Shown here: positions 62,810-64,000 of the stretch, piece after piece | Position numbering within the stretch: the stretch's first letter is position 1 | Layout of the letters: the number at the start of each line of letters is the position of its first letter | Assembly: GCA_002507565.1 (NCBI GenBank) | Contig: MOXJ01000001.1 | Span: 186,001 to 250,000 of the forward strand | From: Candidatus Reconcilbacillus cellulovorans | GTDB lineage: Bacteria; Bacillota; Bacilli; Paenibacillales; Reconciliibacillaceae | Direction of reading: 5' to 3' | DNA length: 64,000 nucleotides | Notes under the pieces: model-generated | Seen by the model: the letters and a program-made list of their open reading frames with translations, nothing else | The model's database searches: none | What the model was told of the DNA's origin: nothing | Program-made: the position numbers and the translations under genes

Positions 62810-63217
62810 AACGCGTCGCGTGCCGCAGGCCAACTGGCTTAACCGGCGGCGGATGTCGCCTAGCCAAGCTTCGTCGCCGAGCGAACGGACGAGCAGCAGA
62901 AGGTCGAGCAATTCGTCGATCCGCCGTTCCGCCAGATCGTCTAGCGACACGTCGTCGCCTGGTCTTTCAGCCAGACAAACGAGCAGGCGCGCGAATTCGT
63001 TATGTTCGTCCATGCGAAGGCGTGCGCGCCGACTTCCGTATCGTTCCTGTCCGCGGATCAGCTCGGCCAACCCGCTTTTGACGCCCGGCGCCAGTTCCGT
63101 CCTCGAACAATGCTCGCAACAGAACACGGGGACGTTCTCGATCTCGATCATGCCGCGGTAAATGACCGTGCGCAACCGGATTTCCATCGGGCGCCCGCAT
63201 GCGCACCGCCGCTTCAA
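62807..63217 (-). CDS. Zinc-ribbon protein of unknown function
   Basis: 136 residues. N-terminal zinc-ribbon-like part: CACGRPMEI with a second knuckle CCEHC (YgiT-type appearance), then helices with LAERRIDELLDLLLLVRSLGDEAWLGDI (key ERRIDELLDLLLL) at the C terminus. I do not recognise a named family, though similar proteins occur in Paenibacillaceae. The TTG at 63217 gives (M)KRRCACG and follows a G-rich site by 6 nt; ATG 63232 is an alternative without spacing. It lies between ptsI and ccpA on the same strand. Confidence 0.65.
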   Translation of the reverse strand: MKRRCACGRPMEIRLRTVIYRGMIEIENVPVFCCEHCSRTELAPGVKSGLAELIRGQERYGSRRARLRMDEHNEFARLLVCLAERPGDDVSLDDLAERRIDELLDLLLLVRSLGDEAWLGDIRRRLSQLACGTRRV

Positions 63218-63382
63218 TCCGAACCCCCCCATCCCTCTTACCCTTCCCGGGTAATATTCGATTCCGATCGGCGTTTTCCTGCCGGCGAAATCTCGGGACT
63301 TGATGGTGCCCACCGCAAACGCTGGTAGAGCGGCGAAGCGGACGTCCGCATCCCGGACGCCGTCTCCGATGACGCTCAAGGT

Positions 63383-64000
63383 TCAGCGCGCAGCTCCGTA
63401 CGCGCCGCCTTCGCCGACCTGTTGCGACCAGGCCCATTCCAGAAGCAGCGATCGCACTTGTTCGGATGACACCGCCGCGCAGAGCTTTTCGAACAGAAGT
63501 TCGGCACCCTCTCGGCGCGATTCGCGCAATCGGTGTTTGACCGGCAGCAACGAACGCACCGACATGCTTAAGCCCTCGATACCGATCGCGTACCAGATCG
63601 GCAGCGCCAGCGGGTCACCGGCCATTTCCCCGCAGACCGAAACGGGAATGCCCGCCTTCTTCGCTCCGTCCGCCGTCAACTTCAAAAGGCGCAGGACGGC
63701 GGGATGGTAGGGATCGTACAAATGGGCGATCTGTTCGTTCATCCGGTCGACCGCCAAAACGTACTGAACAAGATCGTTCGTTCCAATACTGAAAAAATCA
63801 ACCTCTTTCGCTAACAAATCGGCGATCACCGCCGCAGCGGGCAATTCGATCATGACGCCGACGCGCACGTCGGGGTCGAATTCCTCTCCCTCGCGCTCCA
63901 GTTCCAGCCGGCATTCGTCGAGCAGCCGATTGGCGCGCCTCACGTCGTCCACCGTGGCGACCATCGGATAAAGAATGCGGATGTCGCCGTAAGCGTTGGC
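63383..64000 (-). CDS. ptsI: PTS enzyme I (phosphoenolpyruvate-protein phosphotransferase), 3' part
   Basis: The last 205 residues of a gene that continues beyond the window edge. The C-terminal PEP-binding TIM barrel is clear: AYGDIRILYPMVAT, VGVMIELPAAAVIADLLA, FFSIGTNDLVQYVLAVDRMNE, and the catalytic cysteine in VSVCGEMAGDP. Enzyme I passes phosphate from PEP to HPr. The N-terminal His domain lies outside. A short non-conserved tail ends the protein. The presence near ccpA places PTS input and CcpA control together. Confidence 0.95.
   Translation of the reverse strand, partial: ANAYGDIRILYPMVATVDDVRRANRLLDECRLELEREGEEFDPDVRVGVMIELPAAAVIADLLAKEVDFFSIGTNDLVQYVLAVDRMNEQIAHLYDPYHPAVLRLLKLTADGAKKAGIPVSVCGEMAGDPLALPIWYAIGIEGLSMSVRSLLPVKHRLRESRREGAELLFEKLCAAVSSEQVRSLLLEWAWSQQVGEGGAYGAAR

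Noticed and set aside
63233-63379. N-terminal extension of the zinc-ribbon protein
   Set aside because: The frame is open but the extension is Arg/Gly/Val-rich filler without a ribosome site, and the TTG at 63217 gives a natural start at the first zinc knuckle.

Overview
This is a gene-dense, GC-rich chromosomal window from an endospore-forming Firmicute, most likely a high-GC member of the Paenibacillaceae. The evidence is sporulation genes (sigG, spoVM, a spoVIF homologue), a T-box leader on ileS, the CcpA / HPr-kinase style of carbon control, Bacillus-type gene order over long stretches, and starts that rely on strong GGAGG sites with frequent GTG and TTG codons. I see no rRNA, tRNA, CRISPR array, insertion sequence or prophage. 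Almost everything is housekeeping core.

Region 1 (1-7.9 kb, mostly minus strand) is the end of the division/sporulation cluster: sigG, ylmC, pgeF, ylmE, sepF, ylmG, divIVA, T-box, ileS, with a DUF5665 gene and the 3' part of a YteA-type DksA/TraR gene at the edge. ylmH is missing, and spoIIGA-sigE are not upstream of sigG. Region 2 (7.9-10.1 kb) is a small accessory block: ThuA-like, SDR, VOC and spoVIF.

Region 3 (10.2-37.6 kb) is the B. subtilis yloA-recG block, nearly in order: rqcH (plus strand), yloB, dapF, yitJ, yicC, remA, gmk, rpoZ, coaBC, priA, def, fmt, rsmB, rlmN, prpC, prkC, rsgA, rpe, spoVM, then divergent rpmB, and yloU, fakA, degV/fakB, recG. It links ribosome rescue and maturation, translation initiation (formylation, deformylation), Ser/Thr phospho-signalling, replication restart, CoA synthesis and fatty-acid phosphorylation. 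Relative to B. subtilis, this block and the sigG-ileS block are in swapped order.

Region 4 (37.6-48.4 kb) holds ugd-galU-PHP phosphatase, a LysR regulator, the ylbF-ylbG-unknown triplet, a CBS protein, yugN-ftsW, an Asp23 protein, an atypical SDR, a cation/proton antiporter, ylaN and a truncated HPr-like protein without the phosphorylatable histidine.

Region 5 (48.4-64 kb) is the rpsD-ccpA locus: ampS, dgcP, rpsD, a cupin gene, tyrS, a class A PBP, acsA, acuA-acuC, mtnN, ccpA, an unknown zinc-ribbon gene and the 3' end of ptsI. It combines acetate activation with its acetylation/deacetylation switch, a cre site between acsA and acuA, the regulator CcpA and part of the PTS that feeds CcpA control. 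Two divergent promoter pairs (dgcP/rpsD and acsA/acuA) share one -35 element.

The best leads are the sigG leader hairpin with its TTG start, the His-less HPr-like protein upstream of ylaN, the unknown gene translationally coupled to ylbG, and the shared -35 divergent promoters. I found no clearly new multigene defence or mobile system.
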